Notes: generated by a model from the letters alone, not told the origin. Shown: positions 1-10,600, counted from the first letter of the stretch. The stretch: DNA of 64,000 nt from Catellatospora methionotrophica (GCF_011297335.1 NZ_JAAOTJ010000005.1:310001-374000), one strand, 5' to 3'. Made by a program: numbers and translations.

Positions 1-308
1 GCTCGGTGGAGCAGGCGGCGGCGCACCTGCGCGAGGTGTTCGGCGGATACGAGATCGAGATCACGGACGCCGCTCCCGGCGCGCTGCCGGGCCTGTCCGC
101 GCCGCCCGCGGCGGAGTTCCTGGCCCTGACCGGGGCGACGCCCGCCGCGAAGCTGGGCTGGACGGACGTGGCGCGCTTCGCGGAGCTGGGCATTCCGGCG
201 CTCAACTTCGGGCCGGGCGATCCGAACCTGGCGCACAAACGCGACGAGCACGTGGAACTCGACAAGATCGAAGCCGGAGCGGACCTACTGCGCCGCTGGC
301 TGGCCTAG
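1..308 (+). CDS. dapE: Succinyl-diaminopimelate desuccinylase, C-terminal part (5' end outside window)
   Basis: Only the last ~102 codons are present; the reading frame is open to the window edge (first full codon at base 3). The enzyme hydrolyses N-succinyl-LL-diaminopimelate in the lysine/peptidoglycan pathway and is a cytoplasmic M20-family zinc hydrolase. The tail carries the DapE-typical stretch [20 protein letters not shown] followed by GPGDPNLAH and a nearby DEHV, which in the family supplies a late metal-ligand histidine and the closing active-site segment. The GTG at base 6 is internal, not a start. The next real gene downstream is on the opposite strand. Confidence 0.9.
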   Translation, partial: SVEQAAAHLREVFGGYEIEITDAAPGALPGLSAPPAAEFLALTGATPAAKLGWTDVARFAELGIPALNFGPGDPNLAHKRDEHVELDKIEAGADLLRRWLA

Positions 309-401
309 CCAGGAGCCCGTCGCAGCGGCCGCTCGGTGTACATCCGGAGCGAAGCGCAGAAAGGACGTCCGACCAAGGCCGCGGAGCGGGCTGCGCATGG
401 C

Positions 402-548
402 TCAGCGAGCCGCCGCGGGCTCCTCGACGGGCTCGAACTCCTTGGCGTCGACCACCATGGCGATGCGGCGGGCGTGCACGGTGGCGCGGATGCGCTGGCG
501 CATCGCCTGCCGCTGGCGGAGCACCTCACTACGGCTCATCACATTCAT
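402..548 (-). CDS. Small basic hypothetical protein, 48 aa
   Basis: On the minus strand an ATG at 548 is preceded by a purine-rich GGGAGGCG about 1-8 bases upstream and opens 48 codons ending in TGA at 404-402. The protein starts MNVMSRSEVLRQRQAMRQRI, is Arg/Gln rich in its first 30 residues (probably one amphipathic helix) and ends in an acidic Glu/Pro/Ala tail. I do not recognise a family. It lies between dapE and the LOG-family gene, transcribed against both. Start and reality rest on the ribosome site and codon bias only; the overlapping longer frames look like shadows. Confidence 0.55.
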   Translation of the reverse strand: MNVMSRSEVLRQRQAMRQRIRATVHARRIAMVVDAKEFEPVEEPAAAR

Positions 549-700
549 CGCCTCCCTCGTCGTCGGCCTTATTCAATCGTTGCGGTATGACAACCTTGAC
601 GCCTCAGCATGGCGAAAAGTTGCGGAATCCGCTGGGAATTTGCTGCGGATCGGCGGGCCGCGTCGTCACGTAAACGATCTGGCCGGACTACGGTGATGCC

Positions 701-1489
701 ATGACGCAAAGCAACAGTCGACCCGAACGGCACCGGGGCCCGGTGACCCTGCGCCGCGACTCGGTTTCCGCGGGCACCGCAGACCAGGCCCTGCTCGACT
801 CGGCGGGGCGTCCGGATTGGAAGGTCCGCGACTCCTGGCGGACCCTGCGCATCCTGAGTGAGTTCGTCGAGGGCTTCGACACGCTCAGTGAGCTTCCCCC
901 TGCGGTGAGTGTGTTCGGCTCCGCTCGCAGCGCCCCGGACTCGCCCGAGTGCGAGCTGGCGCAGCGGCTGGGTGCGGCGCTGGCGCGGGCCGGATACGCC
1001 GTGATCACCGGTGGTGGGCCGGGGGTGATGGAGGCGGCCAACCGCGGGTGCACCGAGGCGGGCGGGCTGTCTGTCGGCCTGGGCATCGAGCTGCCGTTCG
1101 AGCAGGGTATGAACGAGTGGGTCGACATCGGCATCGACTTCCGCTACTTCTTCGTCCGCAAGACCATGTTCGTGAAGTACGCCCAGGCCTTCGTGGTGCT
1201 GCCCGGCGGCATGGGCACCATGGACGAGCTGTTCGAGGCGCTCACCCTGGTGCAGACGGAGAAGGTCACCCGGTTCCCGGTGGTGATGATGGGCACGGCC
1301 TACTGGAGCGGCCTGCTGGCCTGGATGCGCGAGACCATGCTGACCGACGGCAAGATCAGTGCGGCGGACCTGGACCTCATCATCTGCACCGACGACGTCG
1401 ACGAGGCGGTCGAGCACATCGCGCACGCTGACAAGACCCTCGCCGCCGAGCAGCAGGCCGTCCGCTCCTCCGGCGGCATCGCCGACTGA
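701..1489 (+). CDS. LOG-family (TIGR00730) Rossmann-fold protein, putative nucleotide phosphoribohydrolase
   Basis: 262 aa. The LOG family contains cytokinin-riboside 5'-monophosphate phosphoribohydrolases and was formerly annotated lysine decarboxylase. The signature PGGMGTMDELFE is present at about residues 167-178 and an earlier VFGSARS and TGGGPGVMEAAN complete the nucleotide-binding core. No signal peptide, so cytoplasmic. The ATG at 701 follows a TACGGT hexamer (689-694) by 6 bases, the actinobacterial leaderless arrangement, and has no clear ribosome site, which supports this start. It converges on the DUF4407 gene with inverted repeat A between them. In vivo substrate unknown. Confidence 0.88.
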   Translation: MTQSNSRPERHRGPVTLRRDSVSAGTADQALLDSAGRPDWKVRDSWRTLRILSEFVEGFDTLSELPPAVSVFGSARSAPDSPECELAQRLGAALARAGYAVITGGGPGVMEAANRGCTEAGGLSVGLGIELPFEQGMNEWVDIGIDFRYFFVRKTMFVKYAQAFVVLPGGMGTMDELFEALTLVQTEKVTRFPVVMMGTAYWSGLLAWMRETMLTDGKISAADLDLIICTDDVDEAVEHIAHADKTLAAEQQAVRSSGGIAD

Positions 1490-1554
1490 ACCGCCCCGCC
1501 GACGCCGCCAAGCCGACGCCGCTCCGGCCGACGCCGCGCTGCCCGCGACGCCTC

Positions 1555-1627
1555 GGTGATGATCGCCGTTTCAGGCCGAAATCTGCGGTCCAACCGCACC
1601 TTCTGACCTGAAACGGCGATCATCACC
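1555..1627. repeat. Long inverted repeat A (convergent-junction hairpin family)
   Basis: Perfect 21-bp arms (1555-1575 and 1607-1627) enclose an inner stem TGCGGT-CCA-ACCGCA (1584-1598). It lies between the stops of the LOG gene (+) and DUF4407 gene (-). The arm core GATCGCCGTTT recurs in repeats B, C and D. Likely a two-way transcription terminator; no long T run follows on either side. Confidence 0.8.
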
Positions 1628-1654
1628 GGAACCCGACGCTCGCCAGCGCGGGGG

Positions 1655-3139
1655 TCAGACGCGTTCGCTGAGGCGGTCGGCGGCGCGGTGCAGGCGGTTG
1701 TTGAGTTCGGCCTTGTGTTCCAGGATTTCGAGGTCGATCTCAGCGCGGCGTTTGCGGAGGACGGCTTCGCGCTCGGCGTACTCGGACTCGATGTCGTGGT
1801 TGAGGTCGCGCTCGGCGACCGCGAGCTGGGCGCTGACCAGCTTGTCGTACGTCGTGGAGCCGCCGACGAACTTCACCAGGATCGGCATGCAGTCGACCAG
1901 GATGAAGAAGATGCGTACGGCCCAGATGCCCACGGCCAGCACCCCGCTGGAGTCGGCCAGGTCGTGCAGTGCCCCGAGGCGCTCCAGCAGGCCGATGTTG
2001 CCCTGGTGGCTGCGCTCCTCGGCGACCCGTGCCTGGATCTTCGTCTCCCGTTCGGCCTCGAACTTCGCGTGCGAGGCGCGTGACGCCGACTCGAGTTCCG
2101 AGATCTGCGTACGCAGGTTGACCAGTTTCGCGCTGTTGGCGTCGAGCTGTCGGGTGCGTTTGAACGCGTCGGCCTCGGTGCGCAGGCGGCGGCAGTTCGG
2201 GCCTTCGCCGCGCTGCCCGGTCAGACCGGCCCCGGAGTCGCCGACGCACTCGCGCCGGGCCAGCTCGTTGATGCCGCGCAGCTGGCCCGTGTCCGCGTCG
2301 ACGATCTTCTGCAGCTCGGCGGCGTCGGTGCGGCGCGCGGTCAGCTCGCGCTGGGTGGCGATGGGGGACTGGTCGAAGTTGAAGGTGTCGACGGCCTTGC
2401 AGTCGGCGGGCGCGGCGGGCTCCTGCGAGCCGGGCACCGGGTTGCACACCTTGAGCCGTCCGGCGAGTTGGGCCAGTGCCTCGGTGCGCTGGTCGGCGAC
2501 GTGCTGGATGACTGCGGTCTCGAAGATGCGCAGCACCAGCGGCTCGGCGATGATGACGCCGAAGAAGAACGCCATGAGCACGCGCATCGCCAGCACCGGC
2601 ACCCGGCGGAACCAGCCCTCGCCCAGGCGGCTGGAGACCAGCCAGCGGTCCACGTTCAGGATGAAGAGGAACCAGACCAGCACCGGGAAGACGGCCAGCC
2701 AGCTCGACGCGCCCATCGCCTGGGTGATCGCGAAGTACATGGAGATGGCCGCGATCGTCGCGGTGCCCAGCACCACCCCGCCGAGCGAGGTGTACCAGGC
2801 GCGCTCCTGCGGCACCCGGTCCAGCAGCCGCTCGTCGACCCCGGCCAGGACCCGCAGCCGCCGCCCGATCTGCGGCTTCGGCACCCGCCGCCGCCGCGGT
2901 GCGGGTTCGGTGGACTCTGCCGGGGGCTGCGCCTCGACGGTCGGCCGCACCTCGGTCGGCTGCGTTCCGGCAGGCGGTTCCTCAGCCGCGGGCGCCTCGT
3001 GTGACAGCGTGTCGTGCATGGGTCCCGCGGTGGGTTCGGGTGTTCGGCGCACCGGCACGGTGTCGTCCGGATCGGAGGGACGGGCGTGGCGGCCTGATGG
3101 ATCGGCTTCCGGCTGGGCTGGTGGTTCCGAGGGGTACAC
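1655..3139 (-). CDS. DUF4407 domain membrane protein
   Basis: 494 aa. A Pro/Glu-rich cytoplasmic N-terminus (residues 1-85) is followed by a DUF4407 core: membrane segments near 120-140, 145-165 and 185-205, a long soluble part (about 215-390) with predicted coiled coil, and a last membrane segment around 400-425 (WAVRIFFILVDCMPILVKF). The family is common in bacteria but has no known function; a role as a membrane scaffold is only a guess. Start is GTG at 3139, with AGGGAG 8 bases upstream. The C-terminus is strongly charged and helical. It is monocistronic as far as visible. Confidence 0.85.
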   Translation of the reverse strand: MYPSEPPAQPEADPSGRHARPSDPDDTVPVRRTPEPTAGPMHDTLSHEAPAAEEPPAGTQPTEVRPTVEAQPPAESTEPAPRRRRVPKPQIGRRLRVLAGVDERLLDRVPQERAWYTSLGGVVLGTATIAAISMYFAITQAMGASSWLAVFPVLVWFLFILNVDRWLVSSRLGEGWFRRVPVLAMRVLMAFFFGVIIAEPLVLRIFETAVIQHVADQRTEALAQLAGRLKVCNPVPGSQEPAAPADCKAVDTFNFDQSPIATQRELTARRTDAAELQKIVDADTGQLRGINELARRECVGDSGAGLTGQRGEGPNCRRLRTEADAFKRTRQLDANSAKLVNLRTQISELESASRASHAKFEAERETKIQARVAEERSHQGNIGLLERLGALHDLADSSGVLAVGIWAVRIFFILVDCMPILVKFVGGSTTYDKLVSAQLAVAERDLNHDIESEYAEREAVLRKRRAEIDLEILEHKAELNNRLHRAADRLSERV

Positions 3140-3460
3140 GCCTAGCTCCCTGTCGATTGGTTGCGGTCCATCTTCCTGTCAACACACGCCTGTGTCTGTC
3201 CGGTGGTTGCCGGGGTCCGCCCCTAAGTGCGCCGTCGCGCGTCGCGGATCGACGCGGACCTTCGCAAGGAATTGCGCTGGGCGCGCAACAACCTAATGGC
3301 TACTTGTATTTGCCGTGCCAGCGTTACGAAAAGATTACGCAGAACCTTGTGGTAGCCGACACAGGGAATCTAAAGTCACCTACACCTCCTGGCGTCCGCT
3401 CCGCCTCGAGCGTCTCAGGCGTTCCATCGTTCCTCCGTTCCCTCCAGAAACGAGTCTTCG
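3140..3460. other. Intergenic promoter region upstream of the GH87-like gene
   Basis: Divergent spacer of 321 bp without a convincing gene. An AT-richer island lies at 3290-3375. A possible promoter for the plus-strand gene is TTGCCG (3310-3315), 17 bp, GATTAC (3333-3338). No CebR-type or LacI-type palindrome was seen here. Confidence 0.4.
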
Positions 3461-5521
3461 ATGTCACGGAGCATCACAGGAGCTGCGGCGAGCACCCGCC
3501 GGCCCCGGCGGTGGGCCCCGATGGCGGTCGCCTCGGCCACCGTCGCGGCCGTCGGTCTCAGCCTCGTCGGCAGCGCCGGCACGGCACAAGCCAGCACCAC
3601 CAGCGCCGCGCCCGTGGTGACGCGCGCCGCGCTCGACCCCGCGCTCGTCGCGGGCCGTGGCGCCAGCGTCAACTTCCTAGAGCAGGAAGCCGAGAACGCG
3701 GCCACCAACGGCACCCTCATCGGCCCGGACCGCACGGCCTACTCCCTGCCCGCCGAGGCGTCCGGCCGCAAGGCCGTCAAGCTGACCGGCGGCCAGTACG
3801 TGGAGTTCACGCTCCCGGCCGCGGCGAACGCGATCACCGTTCGCTACAGCATCCCGGACGCGCCGAACGGCGGGGGCATCACCGCCCCGCTGAACGTCAC
3901 CGTCAACGGCAAGAACAAGCAGGTCATGACCCTGACCTCCGAGTTCTCCTGGCTGTACAACCAGTACCCGTTCAGCAACGACCCCACCGCGGGCCTGCTG
4001 CACGAGGACTGGTGGATCACCGAGTGCGCCTGCGTGCCGGCCTTCACCGACCCGAAGCCGGTCATCGCCACGCCGTTCCGCCCGATGCACTTCTACGACG
4101 AGCAGCGCCTGCTGCTCGGCAAGACGTACAAGGCGGGCGACAAGGTCCGGCTGACCGTCCCGGCGGGCAGCAACGCCGCCTGGACCGTCATCGACCTGCT
4201 CGACTCCGAGCTGGTCGGCAAGCCGCACGTGCGCCTGGTCGCGTCCAACGTGCTGGCGTTCGGCGCGGACCCGACGGGCCGCCGCGAGTCGGCCGACGCG
4301 TTCGACCGGGCCATCGCGTTCGCGAAGAAGTGGCACCTCAAGGTGTACGTCCCGCCGGGCGTCTACCAGGTCAACCGGCACATCATCGTCGACGATGTGA
4401 CGATCGAGGGCGCGGGCAACTGGTACACGGTCATCAAGGGCAGCGAGGTCGCGCTCAGCGAGCCGGCCGAGGACGGCTCGGTGCACACCGGCGTCGGCTT
4501 CTACGGCAGGTACGCCGAGGACGGCGGCAGCAGCGACGTGCACCTGTCCGGCTTCACCATCCAGGGTGACGTCAGCGAGCGCATCGACACCGACCAGGTC
4601 AACGGCATCGGCGGCGCGATGAGCGACTCGACGATCGACGGCCTGTACATCCGCCACACCAAGGTGGGCATGTGGTTCGACGGCCCGATGGACAACATCA
4701 AGGTCACGAACAACATCATCGTGGACCAGATGGCCGACGCGCTGAACTTCCGCAAGGGCGTCACCAACTCGCTGGTGTCGAACAACTTCATCCGCAACAC
4801 CGGTGACGACGGCCTGGCCATGTGGTCCGACGGGGTCGCCGACGCGAACAACGTCTACGACCACAACACCGTGCAGACCCCGTCGCTGGCCAACGGCATC
4901 GCGATCTACGGCGGCACGAACAACACGGTGTCGAACAACCTGGTCGCCGACCCGATCCGGGAGGGCTCCGGCCTGCACGCCGGTTCCCGCTTCGGCGCGA
5001 CCGCGTTCGACGGGTACCTGAAGTTCACGAACAACACCGTGGTCCGGGCCGGCACGTACGAGCTGAACTGGAACATCGGTCTCGGCGCGATCTGGATCTA
5101 CGCGCTCGACAAGACCATCGACGCGGACATCCAGGTGACCGGGGACCACTACCTCGACAGCACCTACAACGCGATCATGATGGTCAGCGAGTGGGGCGTG
5201 AAGGACCTGGTCCAGATCCGCGGCGTCAAGTTCAAGGACCTGCGGATCGACGGCACCGGCACCTCGGTGCTCAGCGGCCGGGTCGAGGGCGGCGCGTCGT
5301 TCGAGAACGTCGACGCCCGCAACGTCGGCGCGGTCGGCATCAACAACTGCGGTTCGTTCCACTTCACCCCGGCCGGTTCCGAGTTCGTGGTGACCGACCT
5401 GGGCGGCAACGACGGCGGCGGCACCACCGGCCCCTGGATGGCCTCCTGGGAGCTGCCGAACACCATCACCTGCGACGACCGCCCGCCGGTCGTCGTGCCC
5501 CCGGCGCCGTCGGCCTGGTGA
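3461..5521 (+). CDS. Secreted GH87-like right-handed beta-helix glycoside hydrolase (mycodextranase/alpha-1,3-glucanase type)
   Basis: 686 aa with a long Tat/Sec-like signal peptide (RRPRRWAP then a hydrophobic core, cleavage near GTAQA, residue ~44). An N-terminal carbohydrate-binding-like beta-sandwich (about 65-240, beginning LEQEAEN) leads into a pectate-lyase-type beta-helix (about 255-640) built from repeated NN-rich coils such as VTNNIIVDQMADALNF. The motif NTGDDGLAMW carries paired Asp residues like those of GH87 catalytic sites. GH87 enzymes cleave alpha-1,3-glucan of fungal walls or nigeran; that assignment is from recognised motif style, not alignment. It lacks the extra C-terminal discoidin modules often seen. 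Start ATG 3461 has a weak ribosome site. Confidence 0.72.
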   Translation: MSRSITGAAASTRRPRRWAPMAVASATVAAVGLSLVGSAGTAQASTTSAAPVVTRAALDPALVAGRGASVNFLEQEAENAATNGTLIGPDRTAYSLPAEASGRKAVKLTGGQYVEFTLPAAANAITVRYSIPDAPNGGGITAPLNVTVNGKNKQVMTLTSEFSWLYNQYPFSNDPTAGLLHEDWWITECACVPAFTDPKPVIATPFRPMHFYDEQRLLLGKTYKAGDKVRLTVPAGSNAAWTVIDLLDSELVGKPHVRLVASNVLAFGADPTGRRESADAFDRAIAFAKKWHLKVYVPPGVYQVNRHIIVDDVTIEGAGNWYTVIKGSEVALSEPAEDGSVHTGVGFYGRYAEDGGSSDVHLSGFTIQGDVSERIDTDQVNGIGGAMSDSTIDGLYIRHTKVGMWFDGPMDNIKVTNNIIVDQMADALNFRKGVTNSLVSNNFIRNTGDDGLAMWSDGVADANNVYDHNTVQTPSLANGIAIYGGTNNTVSNNLVADPIREGSGLHAGSRFGATAFDGYLKFTNNTVVRAGTYELNWNIGLGAIWIYALDKTIDADIQVTGDHYLDSTYNAIMMVSEWGVKDLVQIRGVKFKDLRIDGTGTSVLSGRVEGGASFENVDARNVGAVGINNCGSFHFTPAGSEFVVTDLGGNDGGGTTGPWMASWELPNTITCDDRPPVVVPPAPSAW

Positions 5522-5865
5522 CGACGCCGCTGTAACCAGACCGGATGAAACACGGGCGGGCGTTCGAGTGCACAGACACCGGGCGCCCGACCGGAAATCC
5601 GGTACCCGCCCCGGGGCGGGACCCGAGCCGAGACCGGCTCAGGTCCCGCCCCGGGGCTGCTTGTACGCCGTATCGCGGCGGCCGGGTGACGCCCGTCCGG
5701 GGACCGTCGGGTGTCCGACATAGGTCGTGCGTTCAGTGAGGTCGCGCCATACCGACCGGACCCCTGTGCGGCCGGATGACCCCGCTTCTCGGCTCATTGG
5801 GTTATGGAGCGGTTCCCTGCCTGCGTGCGAGGGTGTAACCCGGCCACGATGAGGGGGATCATCCT
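5522..5865. other. Intergenic region between two secreted-protein genes
   Basis: 344 bp without a gene. It holds a large hairpin at 5613-5652 (listed separately) and an unstructured 200-bp stretch leading to the ribosome site of the LamG-PKD gene. A weak promoter may lie around 5798-5815 (TTGGGTTATGG). Nothing else was identified. Confidence 0.4.
5613..5652 (+). terminator. Hairpin terminator after GH87-like gene
   Basis: GGGGCGGGACC (5613-5623) pairs with GGTCCCGCCCC (5642-5652), with a second stem GAGCCG/CGGCTC inside. There is no T tract, so termination efficiency is uncertain. Confidence 0.55.
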
Positions 5866-7506
5866 ATGCAGATCAGCAAGTCGCGGGTGCTCCGCTCGGT
5901 CGGCAGACTGGGCGTGGCCACCGCACTGGTGGCCGCCGGTGTCGCGGTGGGCGCTGCTCCGGCGCACGCCGTCGCCACCAACACGGTCGCCTTCTGGAGC
6001 ATGGACGAGCCGAACGGCGCGACCACGCTCATCGACAGCAGCGGCAACGGCCGCAACGGCACCATCGGGTCGGACCTGACCACGGGCGTCGTGTACGCCG
6101 GTGCGACCGGTCACCGCTTCCCGGTGGTGCTGCCGGGCGAGATGGCCTACAAGCCGGGTCACATCAACCGGGTTCCGGCGCACAGCGACCTGAACCCCGA
6201 CTCCGGCGACTTCTCGCTCACCATCCGCTACCGCAGCACCTACTCCTTCGGCAACATCATGCAGAAGGGCCAGGGCGCCACGGCCGGCGGCTACTGGAAG
6301 TTCGAAGCGCCGGGCGGCATCCCGCGCTGCCTGTTCCGGGGCGGCAACGGCGCCTCGCGGACCGGCTACGCCACCGAGTCGATCTCCGACGGGCAGTGGC
6401 ACACCGTCACCTGCAACCGCACCTCCGCCTTCGTCGAGATGTACGTCGACGGGGTGCGCACCAGCCGCGCCAACGGCACGACCGGCAACATCGCCAACAC
6501 CTGGCAGCTGTCGATCGGCGGCAAGGGCACGTGCGACGGCACCGAGATCACCTGTGACTACTTCATCGGTGACATCGACTACATCAAGATCCTGAAGGGC
6601 TCGGGCGGCGGCAACACCCCGCCCACGGCCGACCTCGACCCGTCCTGTACGGGACTGGTCTGCTCCTTCGACGGCACGGGCTCCTCCGACACCGGCGGCG
6701 CGGTCCAGAACTACGCCTGGAACTTCGGTGACGGCACCTCCGCCGACACCGACAGCGTGGGGACGGCGTCGCACACGTACGCGGCAGCGGGCACCTACAA
6801 CGTCACGCTGACCGTCACCGACGACTCGGGCAGCACCGACACGGACACCCAGCAGGTCACCGTCGCGCCCGTCGCGGAGCTGATCTCGTTCGTCGGGCAG
6901 GCCACGTCCAACGTCAACGCGCTCAACCACACGGTCACCGTGCCGTCGGGCGTGCAGGCGGGCGACCAGCTGCTGCTGTTCCTGAGCCAGAACACGCACG
7001 GCACCACCGGCACGCCGTCCGGCGGCGGGTGGACCCAGCTCGACCGGCTCGACGGCGGATACGCGACGACCACGGTGTGGCGCAAGACCGCCACCGCCGG
7101 TATGGCGGGCAGCTCCGTGCAGGTGACGCTGGGCCAGCAGTCGAAGGGCAACTTCGTGCTCGCCGCCTACCGCGGCGTCGACACGTCCGCGCCCGTCGTC
7201 TTCGCCAACGCCACCGAGACGACCAGCTCGGCGGCCCGCGTCACGCCCTTCGCGACCGTCACGGCCGCGCAGAGCTGGGGCGTGTCGTACTGGGCGCACG
7301 GCGACGCCGCGTCGACCTCGCTGTCGGCCCCGGCCGGCGTGGAGGTGCGCAGCAACGCGTCGCAGACGGGCGGCGGCCGGGTCACCGGGCTGCTCGCCGA
7401 CACCGGCGCGTCGCTGCCGAGCGGCTCCTACGGCGGCCTGACCGCCACCGGCGCCGCGGCCAGCACCACGACCACCACGTGGACGCTGATCCTGCAGCCC
7501 GCCTGA
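5866..7506 (+). CDS. Secreted LamG-PKD protein of unknown binding target
   Basis: 546 aa. Signal peptide ends near AAPAHA (residue ~37). A LamG/concanavalin-A-like lectin domain covers about 40-240 (starts FWSMDEPNGA, contains WHTVTCNRTSAFVEMYVDG), followed by a PKD domain (about 250-335; core YAWNFGDGTS and HTYAAAGTYNVTLTVTD). The last 200 residues form a Thr/Ser-rich beta domain of unrecognised family. No catalytic domain is visible, so it may be an adhesin or a substrate-binding companion of the preceding hydrolase. The start ATG has the ribosome site GAGGGGGA. A strong terminator follows. Confidence 0.78.
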   Translation: MQISKSRVLRSVGRLGVATALVAAGVAVGAAPAHAVATNTVAFWSMDEPNGATTLIDSSGNGRNGTIGSDLTTGVVYAGATGHRFPVVLPGEMAYKPGHINRVPAHSDLNPDSGDFSLTIRYRSTYSFGNIMQKGQGATAGGYWKFEAPGGIPRCLFRGGNGASRTGYATESISDGQWHTVTCNRTSAFVEMYVDGVRTSRANGTTGNIANTWQLSIGGKGTCDGTEITCDYFIGDIDYIKILKGSGGGNTPPTADLDPSCTGLVCSFDGTGSSDTGGAVQNYAWNFGDGTSADTDSVGTASHTYAAAGTYNVTLTVTDDSGSTDTDTQQVTVAPVAELISFVGQATSNVNALNHTVTVPSGVQAGDQLLLFLSQNTHGTTGTPSGGGWTQLDRLDGGYATTTVWRKTATAGMAGSSVQVTLGQQSKGNFVLAAYRGVDTSAPVVFANATETTSSAARVTPFATVTAAQSWGVSYWAHGDAASTSLSAPAGVEVRSNASQTGGGRVTGLLADTGASLPSGSYGGLTATGAAASTTTTTWTLILQPA

Positions 7507-7523
7507 GCACCGCGTCACAAGAC

Positions 7524-7562
7524 GGCCGAGCCGGTCACCCACGCGGGGTGACCGGCTCGGCC
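7524..7562 (+). terminator. Rho-independent-like hairpin after LamG-PKD gene
   Basis: Perfect 17-bp stem starting GGCCGAGCCGGTCACCC with a short loop ACGCG/G, ending at 7562. It isolates the secreted-protein gene from adnA. No T tract. Confidence 0.7.
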
Positions 7563-7655
7563 GGTCTCGCAGGCGGCCCGCTCGCTGCTGTTTGGGGGAA
7601 TGTGCAGGTAAGCGGGGGCGGATTCCCGCGCCCTGCCCGAAACAGCTGGTAAGAC

Positions 7656-10600
7656 GTGACGGATTCGTGTGGTTTCCCGGAAACCGCAGGACGGTCCGCT
7701 GCGCCGGTGTCGCCCGCGCGTGCTGGAATGTTCGGCGTGAGCAGCGGCGTTCAGCGGGACTGGCGGCTGGTCCGGGGCAGTGGCCCGGACCGGCTGCCGC
7801 TGCGTGCCGATCTCGCGCAGCAACAGGTGATCGCCCACGAGTCGGGGCCGCTGCTGGTGCGCGGCGGGCCGGGCACGGGAAAGACGACGACGCTGGTCGA
7901 GGCGGTCGCGCGGCGGGTCGCGGACGGCGTCGACCCGCAGCGCATCCTGGTGCTGACGTTCGGCCGCCGGGGATCGCAGTCGCTGCGGCGGCGCATCGAG
8001 GCCCGCATCGCCCGCGGAGTCGGGCACGAACCGCTGGTCAGGACCTTTCCGGCGTACGCCTTCGGGCTGCTGCGCCGTTCGGCGGCGCTGCAGGGTGAGC
8101 CGTCCCCGCGCCTGCTCTCCGGCCCGGAGCAGGACCTCGTCATCCGCGAGCTGCTGCCCGGCGAGGACACGGGCTGGCCGGATCGGCTGCTGCCCGCGCT
8201 GGGCACCCGCGCGTTCGCCGAGCAGCTACGTGACCTGCTGCTGCGGGCCGCCGAGCGGGGGATCGGCCCGGCCGACCCGCTCTGGCAGCGGCGCGACGAC
8301 TGGCAGGCCGCCGCCCGCTTCCTGCACGAGTACGAGCAGACCATGGCCCTGCGCGACGCCTCCACCCGTGGCTCGGCCGGTTACGACCACGCCGAGCTGG
8401 TCCGCGCCGCCACCGCGATGCTGCGCCGCGACCCCGAACTGCTGGCCGCCGAGCGCTCCCGCCTGTCCGCCGTGTACGTCGACGAGCTCGCCGACACCGA
8501 CCCGGCGCAGGTGGAGCTGCTGCAACTGATCGCGACGGGGCTGCCGCTGACGGCGTTCGCCGACCCCGACTCCTCCACCTACGCCTTCCGTGGCGCCGAC
8601 CCGCAGATCGCGCGCACCTTCGGCGAGCTGTTCCCGGGCACGGCCCAGGTGATCCTGGCCACCACGCACCGGGCCGCCCCCGCCGTACGCGCCGCGACTG
8701 CCCGCATCGCCCGCCGCCTGCCCGGCCACCTGCCCCTGGTGCCCGCTCCCCGCCAGGAACAGGTGGGATCGACTGCCGCCGAACCGCAGGACGATCCGGA
8801 CGTCGGTGTCGAGGTGGTGGCGCTGCGGAGCCGGGTGAGTGAGGCCGCTTTCGTGGCGCACCGGATGCGGCGGGCGCACCTGGTGGACGGGGTGCCCTTC
8901 TCGCGCATGGCGGTGATCATGCGGTCGACGAACGCGCAGCTGCCCGCGTACGAGCGGGCGCTGCGGCAGGCGGGCGTGCCGACCAAGGTGCTGGCCGAGG
9001 ACCTGCCGCTGCACCAGCAGCCGGCTGTGAAGCCGCTGCTCACGCTGCTGCGCTGCGCCCTGAAGCCGGAGCTGCTGACCGAGGAGGCGGCGGTCGCGCT
9101 GCTGCACTCGCCGCTGGGCGGGGCCGACCCGATGGCCGAGCGACGGCTGCGGCAGGGCCTGCGGGCGCTCGCGATCGCCGGGGGTGACACCCGTGGCTCG
9201 GGTGAGCTGCTGGTGGAGGCGCTGCGCGACCCGGCCGAGCTGGCCGCGCTGGACCGGCGCTGGGCCACGCCCGCGACCCGGATCGCGATGCTGCTGGCCA
9301 CCGCGCGGGAGACCGCCGGACGCCCACGGGCGACCGCCGAGGAGGTGTTGTGGTCCGTGTGGCGTGCCAGCGGCCTGGCTGAGCGCTGGGCCAAGGTCGC
9401 CACCGCCCCGGCGATGGGCCTGGACCAGCAGCGCCGCGCGGAGACCGCGGACCGGGACCTCGACGCGATCATGGTGCTGTTCGACGCGGCGGCACGGTTC
9501 ACCGACCGGCTGCCGGGTGCGCGCATCGACACGTTCCTCGAACACGTCGCCGACCAGCAGCTGCCCGCCGACTCGCTGGCCGCCAGCGGCGACCGGGGCG
9601 AGGCGGTGCGGCTGCTCACCGCGCACGCGGCCAAGGGCCTGGAGTGGGACGTCGTGGTGGTGGCCGGGGTCCAGGAGGGCGTATGGCCCGACCTGCGCCT
9701 GCGCGGCAGCCTGCTCGGCTCGGAGCAGCTGGTGGACGAGGTGGCGCAGCGCGCCCAGCCGGGTGAGAAGGCGCAGCGGGTCGCGCAGACCGCCGCCCTG
9801 CTGACCGAGGAGCGGCGGCTGTTCTACGTGGCGGCGACCCGCGCCCGGCGGCGGCTGGTGGTGACCGCCGTCGACTCCGGCGCGGTGGGCGGCGCGGACG
9901 GTGAGGACCGGCCCAGCCGCTTCCTGTTCGAGCTGGCCCCGCCGGTGAAGGTGGACGAGGACGAGGTCGAGAACCTGGAGCTGGCCCGGCCGCCGCGCGC
10001 GCTGACGCTGTCGGCGCTGGTCGCCGAGCTGCGGTCGGCGGTCACCGGGCCTGACCCGGTCCGGCGGCACGCGGCTGCCCGCGAGCTGGCCCGGCTGGCC
10101 GCCGCCGGGGTGCCCGGCGCGCACCCGGACAGCTGGTGGGGGCTGCCCGAGCTGTCCGACGACGGCCCGCTGCAGGGTGCGGACGAGCCGGTGCGGGTGA
10201 CCCCGTCCACCATGGAGAGCGCGCTACGCTGCGGGCTGCGCTGGCTGCTGGAACGGCACGGCGGCGCGGCCGCCTCGACGGCCGCGCAGGGCGTGGGCAA
10301 CCTGGTGCACGCTGCGGCGATGCTGGCCGACGAGGCGATGAGCGACCCGGCGGTGCTGGTGGAGTACGTCGCGGCGCGGTTCGACGCGATCGAGCTGGCC
10401 GCGTCCTGGCTGGCCGGGCGGGAGCGGGACCGGTCGGCGGAGATGCTGGCCAAGCTGACCCGCTGGCTGGCCGAGAACCCGCGGCGGCTGGTCGCGATCG
10501 AGCGCGAGTTCACCGTGCGGCTGGACGCCGAGCCGCCGATCGACCTGGTCGGCCGGGTGGACCGGCTGGAGGTCGACGACCAGGGCAGGCTCGTGGTCAT

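Noticed and set aside
305-529. 74-codon minus-strand frame overlapping the 48-aa gene
   Set aside because: Ser/Arg-biased translation and no ribosome site; the 48-aa frame in another register has both a ribosome site and better codon bias.
3677-5362. 561-codon minus-strand frame under the GH87-like gene
   Set aside because: Val/Asp/Arg-biased shadow translation without motif or start signal; the plus frame has a signal peptide and beta-helix repeats.
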